NCBI GenBank assembly: GCA_001730015.1
Contig: MDLA01000097.1
Span: forward strand, 1 to 64,000
Reading direction: 5' to 3'
Source: Chromatiales bacterium (ex Bugula neritina AB1)
Lineage (GTDB): Bacteria; Pseudomonadota; Gammaproteobacteria; Granulosicoccales; Granulosicoccaceae
Length of the DNA stretch: 64,000 bases
Part shown: positions 52,832 through 61,398 of the stretch, piece by piece
Layout of the letters: the number at the start of each line of letters is the position of its first letter
Numbering within the stretch: position 1 is the first letter of the stretch
Made by a program: the position numbers and the translations under genes
Notes under the pieces: generated by a model
Database searches by the model: none
Seen by the model: only the letters and a program-made list of their open reading frames with translations
What the model was told of the DNA's origin: nothing

Positions 52832-54120
52832 TGGAAAGTATTGTCCTGCTGGTATTGCTGATCATACTAATATTGCTGGGTGCCCCGGTCGGCTTTACGC
52901 TTATTCTTCTGCCGACGGTTTATATACTCATTACCGATGCTGCGCCGCTGATTCTCATTCCCGGGCAAATGTTCAGTGCCATCGATTCGGTGCCGCTTAC
53001 AGCAATTCCCTTTTTTATGCTTACCGGCGAGCTGATGACCAGCGCCACGATCACTGATCGACTGGTCGATCTCAGTCAGCGCCTGATTGGCCGTATGCGC
53101 GGCAGTATGGCGCAGGCCAATGTGCTGGTCAGTATGTTTTTTGCCGGTATGAACGGCTCCGTGGTAGCAGATACTGCAACGGTCGGCTCACTCATGGTGC
53201 CGGCGATGAAACGCGCGGGTTATCCGGCCTCCTTTGCTGCAGGTATTACGGCGGTCAGCTCCACGATTGGTGGCATCATTCCGCCCAGTATTATGATGAT
53301 CGTACTTGCCAACGCAGGTGGTATATCGGTTGGTGCTTTGTTCGCAGGCGGTATTGTGCCTGGTATTTTGATTGGCGCTCTACTGATGTTAATAAATTAT
53401 TACCTTGCCCGAAAGCACAACTACGAGCGTAGTCAGGAGCCGTTTAGCTGGCGTGCCGTGGGACGCGCCGGCTCGCGCGCTTCTTTCGCGTTGCTGATTC
53501 CGGTGGTGCTGGTTGGTTCGGTGGTCGGTGGCATTGCCGGAGTCGTAGAGGCAGGTGCTTTAACCGCGACGATTGCCTTGCTGGTCGGTTTATTTGTCTA
53601 TCGCACCATTACCTGGGATAACTGCAAAGGTGCATTTGTAAGGGCTTTTCGCAATAGCGCCACGGTATTTATTATTATTGCCGCGTCCGGGCCGTTCAGC
53701 TGGTTGCTAACATCACTGGGCGCAATTACCGAGCTGGAGCAATGGCTGCTAAGCTTCTCTCACAACCCTCTGGTGTTTGCGCTGGTGCTGGTTACCTTTA
53801 TCTACCTGCTCGGCATGGTGATGGATTCAGCGGCCAATATTATTGTTGTCGGCCCGGTTATCGTTGATGTGATGGTAAAAGCCGGGTATCCCGATGTCCA
53901 GGCAGCGCTGGTGTGTGTGGTCGGTTTTCTGATCGGTTCCGTCACACCGCCGCTGGGAGTCGCCTATTTTACTGCAGCGTCAATTGCCAAGGCCAGTCTT
54001 GAAAGTGTAGCGGTGGCTATGTTGCCTTATCTGGCCGCTCTATTTGTATTGTTGTTTATGCTCGTTGTCATTCCGCAATTCACTATGTGGCTGCCAATGC
54101 TGATGGGCTTTTCAAGCTAG
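52831..54120 (+). CDS. TRAP transporter large permease (DctM)
   Basis: 429 residues, the normal DctM length, with about 12 membrane helices. Typical segments include LLGAPVGFTLILLPTVYILIT, AIPFFMLTGELMTSA, FFAGMNGSVVADTATVGSLMVPAMKRAGYPASFAAGITAVSSTIGGIIPPSIMMIV and GSVTPPLGVAYFTAASIA. It forms the Na+-coupled transport channel for the solute captured by the binding protein. Gene order is M then Q, reverse of the usual P-Q-M, and its start overlaps the DUF4340 stop. Confidence 0.93.
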   Translation: MESIVLLVLLIILILLGAPVGFTLILLPTVYILITDAAPLILIPGQMFSAIDSVPLTAIPFFMLTGELMTSATITDRLVDLSQRLIGRMRGSMAQANVLVSMFFAGMNGSVVADTATVGSLMVPAMKRAGYPASFAAGITAVSSTIGGIIPPSIMMIVLANAGGISVGALFAGGIVPGILIGALLMLINYYLARKHNYERSQEPFSWRAVGRAGSRASFALLIPVVLVGSVVGGIAGVVEAGALTATIALLVGLFVYRTITWDNCKGAFVRAFRNSATVFIIIAASGPFSWLLTSLGAITELEQWLLSFSHNPLVFALVLVTFIYLLGMVMDSAANIIVVGPVIVDVMVKAGYPDVQAALVCVVGFLIGSVTPPLGVAYFTAASIAKASLESVAVAMLPYLAALFVLLFMLVVIPQFTMWLPMLMGFSS

Positions 54121-54129
54121 GAAAATTCT

Positions 54130-54699
54130 GTGACTAGGTTTTTTGTGCTGCTGGATTTATGGGTGCGCAAAGCGCTGACCTTTTTTTGCGCTTTAATGCT
54201 GTTATTGATGGTCTGCTTTACGGTGTATACCGTTGTCATGCGCTATGTGTTTGAAAACCCGCCGGTCTGGGGTGATCTGCTCACTGTGCTGAGTAATATC
54301 TGGCTGGTGTTTATTGCACTGGCGCTAACCGTCAGAGAAAAACAGCATATCGCGCTCAATCTGATCTACTCACGCCTGCCTCCGGCGGCGGGGTTTGCCA
54401 TACAGCAATTCTGGACATTCGTTATCTGCCTGTTGGGCGTGGTGATTTGCTACTACGGAATAGAAATGGTGTCTAAGATGGGAGGTAAATACTGGGAAAT
54501 GTGGCACTTCGCGTGGGAGGAGGGCAAGCTCGTATTCAAGCCCAATTACATGCCCAAAAAGTACGCCGTGATGATTATGCCATTGGCAGGAGCGATGGTG
54601 AGTATTGCAGCATTGGTCGCTATTCTCGAAGATACAGTGCGCTTCAGGCAAGGGAGGTTTGAAGTGGCTGGCGGGACTGGAGCACCGGCGGCAGAATAA
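54130..54699 (+). CDS. TRAP transporter small permease (DctQ)
   Basis: 189 residues from GTG 54130, with four membrane helices and the DctQ pattern (FTVYTVVMRYVFENPPVWGDLLTVLSNIWLVFIALALTVREKQHIALNLI). It pairs with DctM 9 bp upstream. A Trp/Met/Lys-rich loop (KMGGKYWEMWHFAWEEGKLVFKPNYMPK) is longer than usual. The operon ends here; the next sequence is a fragment of a nuclease gene. Confidence 0.9.
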   Translation: MTRFFVLLDLWVRKALTFFCALMLLLMVCFTVYTVVMRYVFENPPVWGDLLTVLSNIWLVFIALALTVREKQHIALNLIYSRLPPAAGFAIQQFWTFVICLLGVVICYYGIEMVSKMGGKYWEMWHFAWEEGKLVFKPNYMPKKYAVMIMPLAGAMVSIAALVAILEDTVRFRQGRFEVAGGTGAPAAE

Positions 54700-54710
54700 T
54701 GCTGCTTATA

Positions 54711-54769
54711 GATCAGTCACGAAGTCTGATATCCGCCCATAGTGCCTTATTATCTGACCCGTTTACCGA
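54711..54769 (-). pseudogene. 3'-end remnant of an endonuclease/phosphatase gene (left copy of a 59-bp direct repeat)
   Basis: Matches 55681-55739 at 54 of 59 positions. On the minus strand it encodes VNGSDNKALWADIRLRD and stop, the C-terminus of the intact gene at 55683-56612 with one residue changed (H to N). Three of the four coding differences are synonymous, which suggests the fragment once belonged to a selected homologue. Confidence 0.8.
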
Positions 54770-54867
54770 CAGCTCTCAGTGCCTATTTTACGTCGGAACC
54801 ACGAGGCTTGAAAAGATCACAAGTAGTCACTATAGTCTAGCTAATCTAGACATTTGGAGATTTGTGG

Positions 54868-55104
54868 ATGAAATGGCAATTAGCCGAGGCAAAAAATCGC
54901 CTAAGTGAGGTGGTGAATCGAGCGTTGGTGGAGGGGCCACAGCGAATCACAAGGCGTAACGATGTCGTTCTCGTTATCTCTGAAGCAGATTACCAATCTG
55001 CTACTGGCAAAAGGCAAAGGTTCTGTGAGTACCTGAGCTCAGCAAATTTTGAGGGCCTGGATCTGGAGCGGGATGGCACATCTCTGCGTGAAGTCAATTT
55101 ATGA
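54868..55104 (+). CDS. Phd/YefM-family antitoxin
   Basis: 78 residues from ATG 54868. MKWQLAEAKNRLSEVVNRALVEGPQRITRRNDVVLVISEADYQ is the classic Phd/YefM fold that dimerises and binds operator DNA, followed by a disordered toxin-binding tail. The stop overlaps the toxin start (ATGA). It should neutralise the PIN toxin and repress the pair. The promoter probably lies in the 100 bp between the nuclease-gene remnant and the start (TATAGT-like box near 54830). Confidence 0.9.
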   Translation: MKWQLAEAKNRLSEVVNRALVEGPQRITRRNDVVLVISEADYQSATGKRQRFCEYLSSANFEGLDLERDGTSLREVNL

Positions 55105-55514
55105 GGGTGCTGCTGGATACTTGTGTGTTATCGGAATTGAATCGACTGCAGGGTTCAGAGAATGTTCGTCGCCAAGTGATGCAGATTGCAGATGAAGATG
55201 CTTTTATTAGTGCGGTAACCATAGGAGAAATCGCCAAAGGAGTAGCGTTGCTAGATGCTGGTGATCGACAGCAGCAACTTCAGTCATGGTTGAATGGGCT
55301 TGAATCTCAATATTCAGATCACATTTTGGGCTTCGACTCGCATATAGCCCGTATCTGGGGAGAGCTTACCGCGCGCGCCCAATGTATTGGCCGAGTTGTT
55401 CAAGCTGCGGACGGTATCATTGCAGCTACCGCTATCCGCCATGGCTGTCATGTAATGACTCGAAACGTATCTGACTTCGAACCTACCGGCGTTCTGATAA
55501 TAAATCCGTGGTAG
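55101..55514 (+). CDS. PIN-domain toxin (VapC/FitB-like ribonuclease)
   Basis: 137 residues with the PIN acidic residues: D6 in MRVLLDTCVLSELNR, Glu in TIGEIAKGV, and Asp in VVQAADGIIAATAIRHG plus the C-terminal TRNVSDFEPTGV. It should cleave tRNA or mRNA with Mg2+. Overlap with the antitoxin by 4 bp (ATGA) supports a working operon. The pair lies between direct repeats derived from the adjacent nuclease gene. Confidence 0.92.
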   Translation: MRVLLDTCVLSELNRLQGSENVRRQVMQIADEDAFISAVTIGEIAKGVALLDAGDRQQQLQSWLNGLESQYSDHILGFDSHIARIWGELTARAQCIGRVVQAADGIIAATAIRHGCHVMTRNVSDFEPTGVLIINPW

Positions 55515-55680
55515 GTCCTGATGCATAGATGCGGTTCTTCTTATCGTTCTATATGCTCTAAACTTTTCAACATCTATTCCGGATTACTAGACTCGAGCAC
55601 ACCTTCACTGAGTGGCTTTTGAAACTCGTTCTCTGTTGATTGTTTGAGTCGGAGCGCGTGGGGGCTTTGACCGTTACTCT

Positions 55681-55739
55681 GGTCAGTCGCGAAGTCTGAT
55701 ATCCGCCCACAGCGCCTTATGATCTGACCCGTTTACCGA
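55681..55739. repeat. Right copy of the 59-bp direct repeat flanking the toxin-antitoxin pair
   Basis: This is the genuine 3' end of the endonuclease/phosphatase gene; the left copy is 970 bp away at 54711-54769. The bounded segment (54770-55680) contains only the toxin-antitoxin genes and noncoding flanks. Confidence 0.8.
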
Positions 55740-56612
55740 AACCGTATCGAGAGAAACTACATCGATAGATTGATTAACGATAATATGGTCAATCGGGATT
55801 TGCAGGGGCGATATAGGGTTCGGCCATGTTGGCTTAACACCAAAGCCTCTGCGTGCATCATAGAGATTACCGAAATCCATAAACTTTTTAAAATGTGTGG
55901 ACCACGGCGTCGTGTTGAGATCGCCGAGGATTAGCAGCGGCTCGCTTATGGGGCGTGCATAGTTTGCGAGGTTTTGAAGGTGCTTGTTTCTGTCGTTGTA
56001 CAGGGCATTTGAAATTGGTGGTTTGGTATGCACCCCAAGTACGCGAATTTCAGTGCCACTGGCTGACAGGGTTGCGTTTATTTCAGGAGGCGTGGTATTG
56101 ACTGGTGGCATGGCAAGTTCAACCAGTGGTAGTTTGCTGTACATGGCAATACCGAACGGACTGTTGAGTGGCTTAGCTATTTGATAGGGATAGCGGCCGG
56201 TAAGTCTGACCAGTGCACTGTGCCATGCGGGAGTGTATTCCTGAAACACAATGAGATCCGGGTCGAGCGCAGTGATTTGCTTGATGTAGCTTTCAAAGGC
56301 TGTATTCGATGCAAGCAAATTGCTGCTCATTACGCGGATTACTGTGTTATCTGACGCTATTACGTTACGCTTGCCATACAGTGATTGCGCAACCTCGGTT
56401 CCGTGAACAGCCAGAATGGCAATTGCTATTACGGTGGATAGATAGGATCTGGTGATCAGCGACAGTACCAGTAATACCACGCCGCCAATAAGGTACTGCA
56501 CTCTGAAATTTGCAATTAGATCGAATATCAGATGGTGGGAACTCAGTTGGGCGAGCACGCTGAGCAGCGCTGCCAGCGCTGATGCGCGCACAATAAATTT
56601 TGCTTGTTTCAA
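55683..56612 (-). CDS. Membrane-anchored endonuclease/exonuclease/phosphatase family protein
   Basis: 309 residues from a TTG start at 56612 (no clear ribosome site; GTG 56591 is another option). Three N-terminal membrane helices (about residues 10-75) are followed by an EEP catalytic domain: VMSSNLLASN, DLIVFQEYTP (catalytic Glu), GVHTKPP, LILGDLNTTPW (Asp/Asn pair), IDHIIVN and SDHKALWADI (catalytic Asp-His). This architecture is widespread and is assumed to act on periplasmic phosphodiesters or lipids. The 3' end is duplicated at 54.7 kb. Confidence 0.9.
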   Translation of the reverse strand: MKQAKFIVRASALAALLSVLAQLSSHHLIFDLIANFRVQYLIGGVVLLVLSLITRSYLSTVIAIAILAVHGTEVAQSLYGKRNVIASDNTVIRVMSSNLLASNTAFESYIKQITALDPDLIVFQEYTPAWHSALVRLTGRYPYQIAKPLNSPFGIAMYSKLPLVELAMPPVNTTPPEINATLSASGTEIRVLGVHTKPPISNALYNDRNKHLQNLANYARPISEPLLILGDLNTTPWSTHFKKFMDFGNLYDARRGFGVKPTWPNPISPLQIPIDHIIVNQSIDVVSLDTVSVNGSDHKALWADIRLRD

Positions 56613-56833
56613 TTTATTATTCGTGTGTTTGGTTTGCTTCTGCGAGTGTATCGGGAATGGTTAATCCGGGGGCTCGATTGCTTCAGGTTTTATTTTTGAC
56701 CAGAGGACCGTAATTTACTGATCCGCAATGCCCGGGCTCGGTTGAGCTATAATGGATTTAAATTCTGATTGTACATAGATTAAGGCTGCCTTTTTTAATT
56801 GCAGGTTACTACCGTAATTACAGGAATATAACG

Positions 56834-57568
56834 CTGAATTACAGAAAGCAATTTCTCACTGCTATTTCCGCCTCCGGTATTGAGGTCGATATCGCCCGTT
56901 GCGCGATGATAATTGCCGGTGAGTTTCAACCCGGGCTTTCTGTAGTAGAGGAACTTGGGAAAATTGACCGGTTTGTGCAGGATGCAGAATCCTATCCGGT
57001 TGTCGATGCAGAGTCGCTGGTTGAATTTATGGCCGGGGAGCAGAACTTCAGTGGTAACAGCAATCAGTATTATAGTGTTTCGAATAGTCTATTGAATCAG
57101 GTTCTGGCCACGAAAAAGGGTATTCCTATTACAATTGCTGTGGTTTACCTTGCCATTGTGGAGCGGCTGAGCGGTGCTATGCGGGCGGAAGGGATCAGTT
57201 TTCCCGGTCACTTTCTGGTGCGTATAGATGCGGGTTCAGGCGAGCAGTTGATTGATCCGTTTGCCGGGCAATTGGTCAGCCGCGACGAATGCTATCAGAT
57301 ACTCGCCGGACTGTATGGTAGGGAAGTCGAGCCTAATGATCGCTTTTTTAACCGTGCCGGTTCACGGCAGATATTAAGGCGCATACTAGAAAATTTGAAA
57401 GTTATCCATAGTCAGACTGGTGATGCAAAAGGTGTTCTGACTTGCCTCGATTACCAGCTGATGCTGTACCCTGACGATGAAGAATTACTACAGCAACAGC
57501 AGAATCTGCTTGATCATCTGCGTGAAAATGACGGCAGTCACTATGATGAATCACCCCGATTGCATTAG
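56834..57568 (+). CDS. SirB1-like transglutaminase/TPR protein, probable non-ATG start
   Basis: The first ATG is at 56906 (220 residues), but the frame upstream encodes NYRKQFLTAISASGIEVDIARCA, which looks like the missing first helices of SirB1-family proteins. No ATG, GTG or TTG is available there; CTG 56834 with AGGA about 9 bp upstream is the best start, giving 244 residues. The core NFSGNSNQYYSVSNSLLNQVLATKKGIPITIAVVYLAIVERL, FPGHFLVRI and QLIDPFAGQL are the family's transglutaminase-like blocks, followed by a TPR-like C-terminus. The role of the family is undefined. Confidence 0.75.
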   Translation: MNYRKQFLTAISASGIEVDIARCAMIIAGEFQPGLSVVEELGKIDRFVQDAESYPVVDAESLVEFMAGEQNFSGNSNQYYSVSNSLLNQVLATKKGIPITIAVVYLAIVERLSGAMRAEGISFPGHFLVRIDAGSGEQLIDPFAGQLVSRDECYQILAGLYGREVEPNDRFFNRAGSRQILRRILENLKVIHSQTGDAKGVLTCLDYQLMLYPDDEELLQQQQNLLDHLRENDGSHYDESPRLH

Positions 57569-57580
57569 CTGTTAACTGCA

Positions 57581-57844
57581 TTAGCGGAGCTGGCTGTCTT
57601 TGCTGCCGCGTCGATTAAATGAATTCAGACTTGCGCTTTCATCATGAGCTGTCTGGCAGTTTACGCACAGCCGTACGCCACGCACAGCTTCACGTCGCCC
57701 TTGCGGTATTTCTTTGTCGCATTCTTCGCAGTTTAAAAGGCTCTCGCCGCTAGGCAGCAGATCGCGTGCTTTTTTTACCGCGTCCTGTACGCTTGCGTCT
57801 ATCTGATCCTGTACTGCGCCGTCGCGTGACCATCCTCCGGCCAT
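57581..57844 (-). CDS. DksA/TraR-type zinc-finger protein (YbiI-like)
   Basis: 87 residues with a C4 zinc finger: NCEECDKEIPQGRREAV then LCVNCQ (C-x2-C ... C-x2-C). It lacks the long coiled coil of DksA, like the short YbiI group. The N-terminus is GGWSRDGAVQDQIDASVQDAVKKAR, also typical. It may bind RNA polymerase in the secondary channel, but that is unproven for short forms. The gene converges on the SirB1-like gene with only 12 bp between stops. Confidence 0.9.
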   Translation of the reverse strand: MAGGWSRDGAVQDQIDASVQDAVKKARDLLPSGESLLNCEECDKEIPQGRREAVRGVRLCVNCQTAHDESASLNSFNRRGSKDSQLR

Positions 57845-57985
57845 GTTATTCCTGTTTAGTCAGTTTAATTATTAACGTGAGTATAGAACAGTCGATGCAG
57901 CTACCATTATTTTTTGAGGTGTACATGATGATCAATCGGTGAGCTGGTAGAGCGGATGGCTGGAGTTAATGCGGGCTCACTACTG

Positions 57986-59263
57986 TTACTCTGCCAGATG
58001 TGACCAGCCGCGATACGCTGCCAGATGATCGGGAATATTGTGCACTCGTAGAATATCTACACCCTGCTGGCACAGCTGCATTGCCGAGCCTATGGTGGTC
58101 ATATCGCGCTCATGTGTGCCAGGGCCGGCGAATGATTTCATGAAGGATTTGCGCGAATGCCCCATCAGCAGACGCAGGCCGTACTGGCGCAGACTACCGG
58201 CATTTTGCAGTATTTTTAATGATTGCAGTGGGTTTTTTCCGAAACCGATTCCAGGATCAACAATGATTTTGTGCAGGCCAATGCCGGCTTTGTCCCAGCG
58301 CTCGATGCTGGTTTCTATCCAGCGCCCGACTTCTGCTACCGGATCGACGTCGGGGCCGAAAGTCACGTTAGAATCGGCAGGTACGCTGAGGCTGTGCATA
58401 GCTATCCACTCGCAATCACTGCTGGCTGCCAGCTCCAGCATTCCGGGTGAGGTCAGTCCGGTGACGTCATTGATGAAGTGAACATTGCTGTCTATAGCGC
58501 GTCTGGCAATGGCCGGGTTTCGCGTGTCGACACTAACCTGCGGGCGCAGTACGTCGCTTTGCCATTTATCGTTGATTGCTGTTAGTACCGGGCCGATACG
58601 CGCCCATTCGGTATCTGTGTCGATGGTGTCTGCGCCCGGGCGGGTAGACTCTCCGCCAATGTCCAGGATGTTGGCACCGTGATTAACCATGGTCTCTATG
58701 GAGCTGATTGAGTTTTGCAGCTTGTGGTTCCTGCCGCCATCGGAGAAGGAGTCCGGGGTGATGTTTAAAATGCCCATCCATTGTGGAATGTGGTGTGGCA
58801 GAGTCAGTGACCATTGCAACAGTGTTTTATCGCCGTTGCCGGGTATTTTCAGGGTGGGGGCCAGCGCGATCATCGGGGTCAGTACAAAGTGCCGTTTGTG
58901 CAGATCGCGGTGAGGTATTGTTAAGGTTTTTGTCTGAATGACCTCGTCGCCCCAGAGCAGGATATCGATGTCCATCGGTCGGGGTGACCAGCGTGATTTA
59001 TTGTCTCTGCCAAGTAAATTCTGGATTTCCGCTATATGATTTCGCAGTTGCTCCGGTGTGTGGTCTGTCTCACAGTGGATTGCCATATTAAAAAAAGGCT
59101 GGTTCCACTCCCATGGAGCATCGTCCGGTAGCAGCGCTGGGGTTTCTATGACAGGTGAAGCCCGCAGCAGAGTAACCCCGCGGTTTTGTAGTTCCGCAAT
59201 TGCACGGCGCAGATTTTCTTTGCGGTCGCCAAGGTTGGAACCCAGACCGAGATAGATCTTCAT
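57986..59263 (-). CDS. Fused HPPK-DHPS (FolK-FolP) folate enzyme
   Basis: 425 residues carrying two consecutive folate steps. Residues 1 to about 150 are 6-hydroxymethyl-7,8-dihydropterin pyrophosphokinase (LGSNLGDRKENLRRAI, FFNMAIHCETD, RPMDIDILLWGDEVI with the Mg-binding DxD). After a short linker comes dihydropteroate synthase (MGILNITPDSFSDGG, DIGGESTRPGA, NDVTGL, DPGIGFGK, LLMGHSRKSFM), the sulfonamide target. Separate genes are the rule in gammaproteobacteria; fusions are known in Francisella, chlamydiae and eukaryotes. The protein runs continuously across the junction, with no stop or frameshift. Confidence 0.93.
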   Translation of the reverse strand: MKIYLGLGSNLGDRKENLRRAIAELQNRGVTLLRASPVIETPALLPDDAPWEWNQPFFNMAIHCETDHTPEQLRNHIAEIQNLLGRDNKSRWSPRPMDIDILLWGDEVIQTKTLTIPHRDLHKRHFVLTPMIALAPTLKIPGNGDKTLLQWSLTLPHHIPQWMGILNITPDSFSDGGRNHKLQNSISSIETMVNHGANILDIGGESTRPGADTIDTDTEWARIGPVLTAINDKWQSDVLRPQVSVDTRNPAIARRAIDSNVHFINDVTGLTSPGMLELAASSDCEWIAMHSLSVPADSNVTFGPDVDPVAEVGRWIETSIERWDKAGIGLHKIIVDPGIGFGKNPLQSLKILQNAGSLRQYGLRLLMGHSRKSFMKSFAGPGTHERDMTTIGSAMQLCQQGVDILRVHNIPDHLAAYRGWSHLAE

Positions 59264-59543
59264 CGCGTAAAACTCTCCAGTGTAGTGTGGTTCATGCCAG
59301 GCGCGGACGATTAAGCGGCAATATTATTACCTATTGCTAACGTTTGCCAGATACCGCTCTAGTGCTTCAGTGTGAATATCAGGCATTCAGTGCCGTTGTA
59401 CGCTGCTTACTGGCTGATGTGTTGAATCAATGAAATACAATTTCGCTCAATACCGGCCTGATGAAGTGCGGAAAGGTGGCTGCTGACAGCTGGTCAGATC
59501 GGTTAGTATCTATGAGTACTGAAACCCGCAACCGGTGTGCCCC

Positions 59544-60563
59544 GTGAACGATAAAATGAACAAACAGTGGCTGTTGGCCCAACGCCCGACCGGACTGTTT
59601 ACCCCGCAGGACTTCGAGCTGAAGGAAGTAATAATCCCGGAGCTGACTGATGAGCAGTTTCTGGTGCGTGTAATTTATCTGTCGCTTGATCCAGCCCAGC
59701 GGATGTGGGCGCAAATGGATACTTACCTGCCCGCGGTTGCCAAGGGCGAGGTGATGCGCTGCCTCGGTATGGGAGTGGTGATCAAAAGCCGCAGTCCTGC
59801 ATTCAAGGAAGGTGATGTCGTCCAGGGCATGACCGGCTGGCAAACCCATGTGATTACTGATGGACGTGGTTATTCGCAGGTGCCTGCGAAAAGTGGTTTG
59901 CCACTACCGGTCTATCTGGGGCCGCTTGGCATGACTGGTATCACTGCCTATTTTGGCTTGCTGGAAGTCGGGAAGCCTGAAAACGGCGAGACATTACTGG
60001 TATCGGCCGCAGCGGGTGCTGTCGGTTCGGTCGTGTGCCAGATCGGTAAAATTAAGGGGTTGCGTGTTGTCGGGCTGGCTGGAACCGCCGAAAAGTGCCG
60101 CTGGCTGAAAAACGAGCTCGGCATTGATGAGGCGATAAACTACCGCGACGCCAATGCCTATGCGCAACTCAAAACAGCCTGCCCGAAAGGTATAGATATC
60201 TGCTTTGAAAATGTTGGTGGAAAGTCGCTTGATATGGCGCTGGGCCTGCTTAATGTCGGGGCTCGTGTGCCCCTGTGTGGCTATATCTCGGAGTATGCCA
60301 GTTCAGAACCCGGACCCGGTGTTCACAATCTGGCGGCGCTGATTTCAAAGCGAGCGAAAATAGAGGGTTTTCTGGTACTGGATTATGTTCACCGCAGTCG
60401 GGATGCATTGAGTGACCTGGGCAAGTGGCTGATGGATGGCCGGCTAAAGTACAACATGGATATCAACGAAGGGTTTGAGTCGCTGCCAGAGGTAATCAAT
60501 AAGTTATTTGAAGGCAAAAATACCGGTAAGCTGCTTATGCAAATCAGCGCTGAGCCGGAATAG
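59544..60563 (+). CDS. NADPH-dependent medium-chain reductase (CurA/leukotriene B4 reductase type)
   Basis: About 340 residues; GTG 59544 is used, ATG 59556 is equally possible, neither with a good ribosome site. NKQWLLAQRPTGLFTPQDFELKE and VIYLSLDPAQRMWAQM are the family N-terminus; the Rossmann site reads LVSAAAGAVGSVVCQIGKIKGLRVVGLAGTAEKC (AAxGxxG). There is no zinc site. Members reduce the double bond of alpha,beta-unsaturated ketones such as curcumin or 2-alkenals, so detoxification is likely. Monocistronic. Confidence 0.9.
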   Translation: MNDKMNKQWLLAQRPTGLFTPQDFELKEVIIPELTDEQFLVRVIYLSLDPAQRMWAQMDTYLPAVAKGEVMRCLGMGVVIKSRSPAFKEGDVVQGMTGWQTHVITDGRGYSQVPAKSGLPLPVYLGPLGMTGITAYFGLLEVGKPENGETLLVSAAAGAVGSVVCQIGKIKGLRVVGLAGTAEKCRWLKNELGIDEAINYRDANAYAQLKTACPKGIDICFENVGGKSLDMALGLLNVGARVPLCGYISEYASSEPGPGVHNLAALISKRAKIEGFLVLDYVHRSRDALSDLGKWLMDGRLKYNMDINEGFESLPEVINKLFEGKNTGKLLMQISAEPE

Positions 60564-60620
60564 TGATTGTATTGTTTATTCAGTTGATAACTACGATTTC
60601 CAGGCCTGATTTATAAACCC

Positions 60621-61316
60621 GTGTCCGATGAAACGCAGCTAAACAGGCAAGCCATACTCGAAGGGCAGATCACCCAGTTGGCTGAGAGCAAGTCGAGCAC
60701 TATTCGATTAATGCCTGATGACGTACGGGCTCGCGCTATTGCAGAAACTCTGTCGCAAGCGCCCTCTTTAGATGAGGTGTGGATTTACGCGTATGGTTCG
60801 CTTTTATGGAACCCGGCCATTCATGTTGCGGACACTATAAAATGTACGGTTGACGGGTATCACCGGAGTTTCTGCTTCTGGACGGTACTTGGTCGCGGGT
60901 GCGAGGAAAACCCCGGGTTGATGATGGGGCTTGAGCCGGGTGGGTCCAGTAACGGCCTTGCTTACCGTATTGATGCACAGGTGCTCGATACCGAGATGGA
61001 TATACTGTTTAGGCGTGAGATGATGTCCTATGTGTATCAACCCACCTGGGTGGAAGCACGTTTAGCAGAGCAGCCGGATAAATCCATTAAGGTGCTGGCG
61101 TTTGTTGTTGACCCGGAACACGAGCGTTTTTGCGGTGGTCTGGATGAAGCAACACTAATCAGGCATATAGCAACCGCCGCCGGGCCGTTTGGTCGCAATT
61201 GCGATTACCTGTTCCAGCTGATGGAAAATCTAAATGAACTCGGGTTCACCGATGAGGCGATGGCTGAGCTGGAAATGAAAGTGAAACAGTATCAAGAGGC
61301 GCAGGCAAATAGTTGA
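60621..61316 (+). CDS. Gamma-glutamylcyclotransferase ChaC
   Basis: 231 residues from GTG 60621. VWIYAYGSLLWNPAI is the diagnostic YGSL loop that binds gamma-glutamate, and the RREMMSYVYQPTWVEARL segment carries the catalytic Glu. ChaC enzymes split glutathione to 5-oxoproline and Cys-Gly in the cytosol. In bacteria it is often linked with cation (chaA) transport, but no such gene is here. Length is typical. Confidence 0.9.
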   Translation: MSDETQLNRQAILEGQITQLAESKSSTIRLMPDDVRARAIAETLSQAPSLDEVWIYAYGSLLWNPAIHVADTIKCTVDGYHRSFCFWTVLGRGCEENPGLMMGLEPGGSSNGLAYRIDAQVLDTEMDILFRREMMSYVYQPTWVEARLAEQPDKSIKVLAFVVDPEHERFCGGLDEATLIRHIATAAGPFGRNCDYLFQLMENLNELGFTDEAMAELEMKVKQYQEAQANS

Positions 61317-61398
61317 GTGAATTATTATTCAGTGGTCAGAAGGCTGTGTTTCCAGTTAGTGGTGTAACTCTGTCAGCTCGCAGTAAATAGTTATTTCT

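Noticed and set aside
54699-54908. 69-residue frame starting on the DctQ stop (TAATG)
   Set aside because: It reads across the nuclease-gene remnant and the toxin-antitoxin promoter and has no recognisable content.
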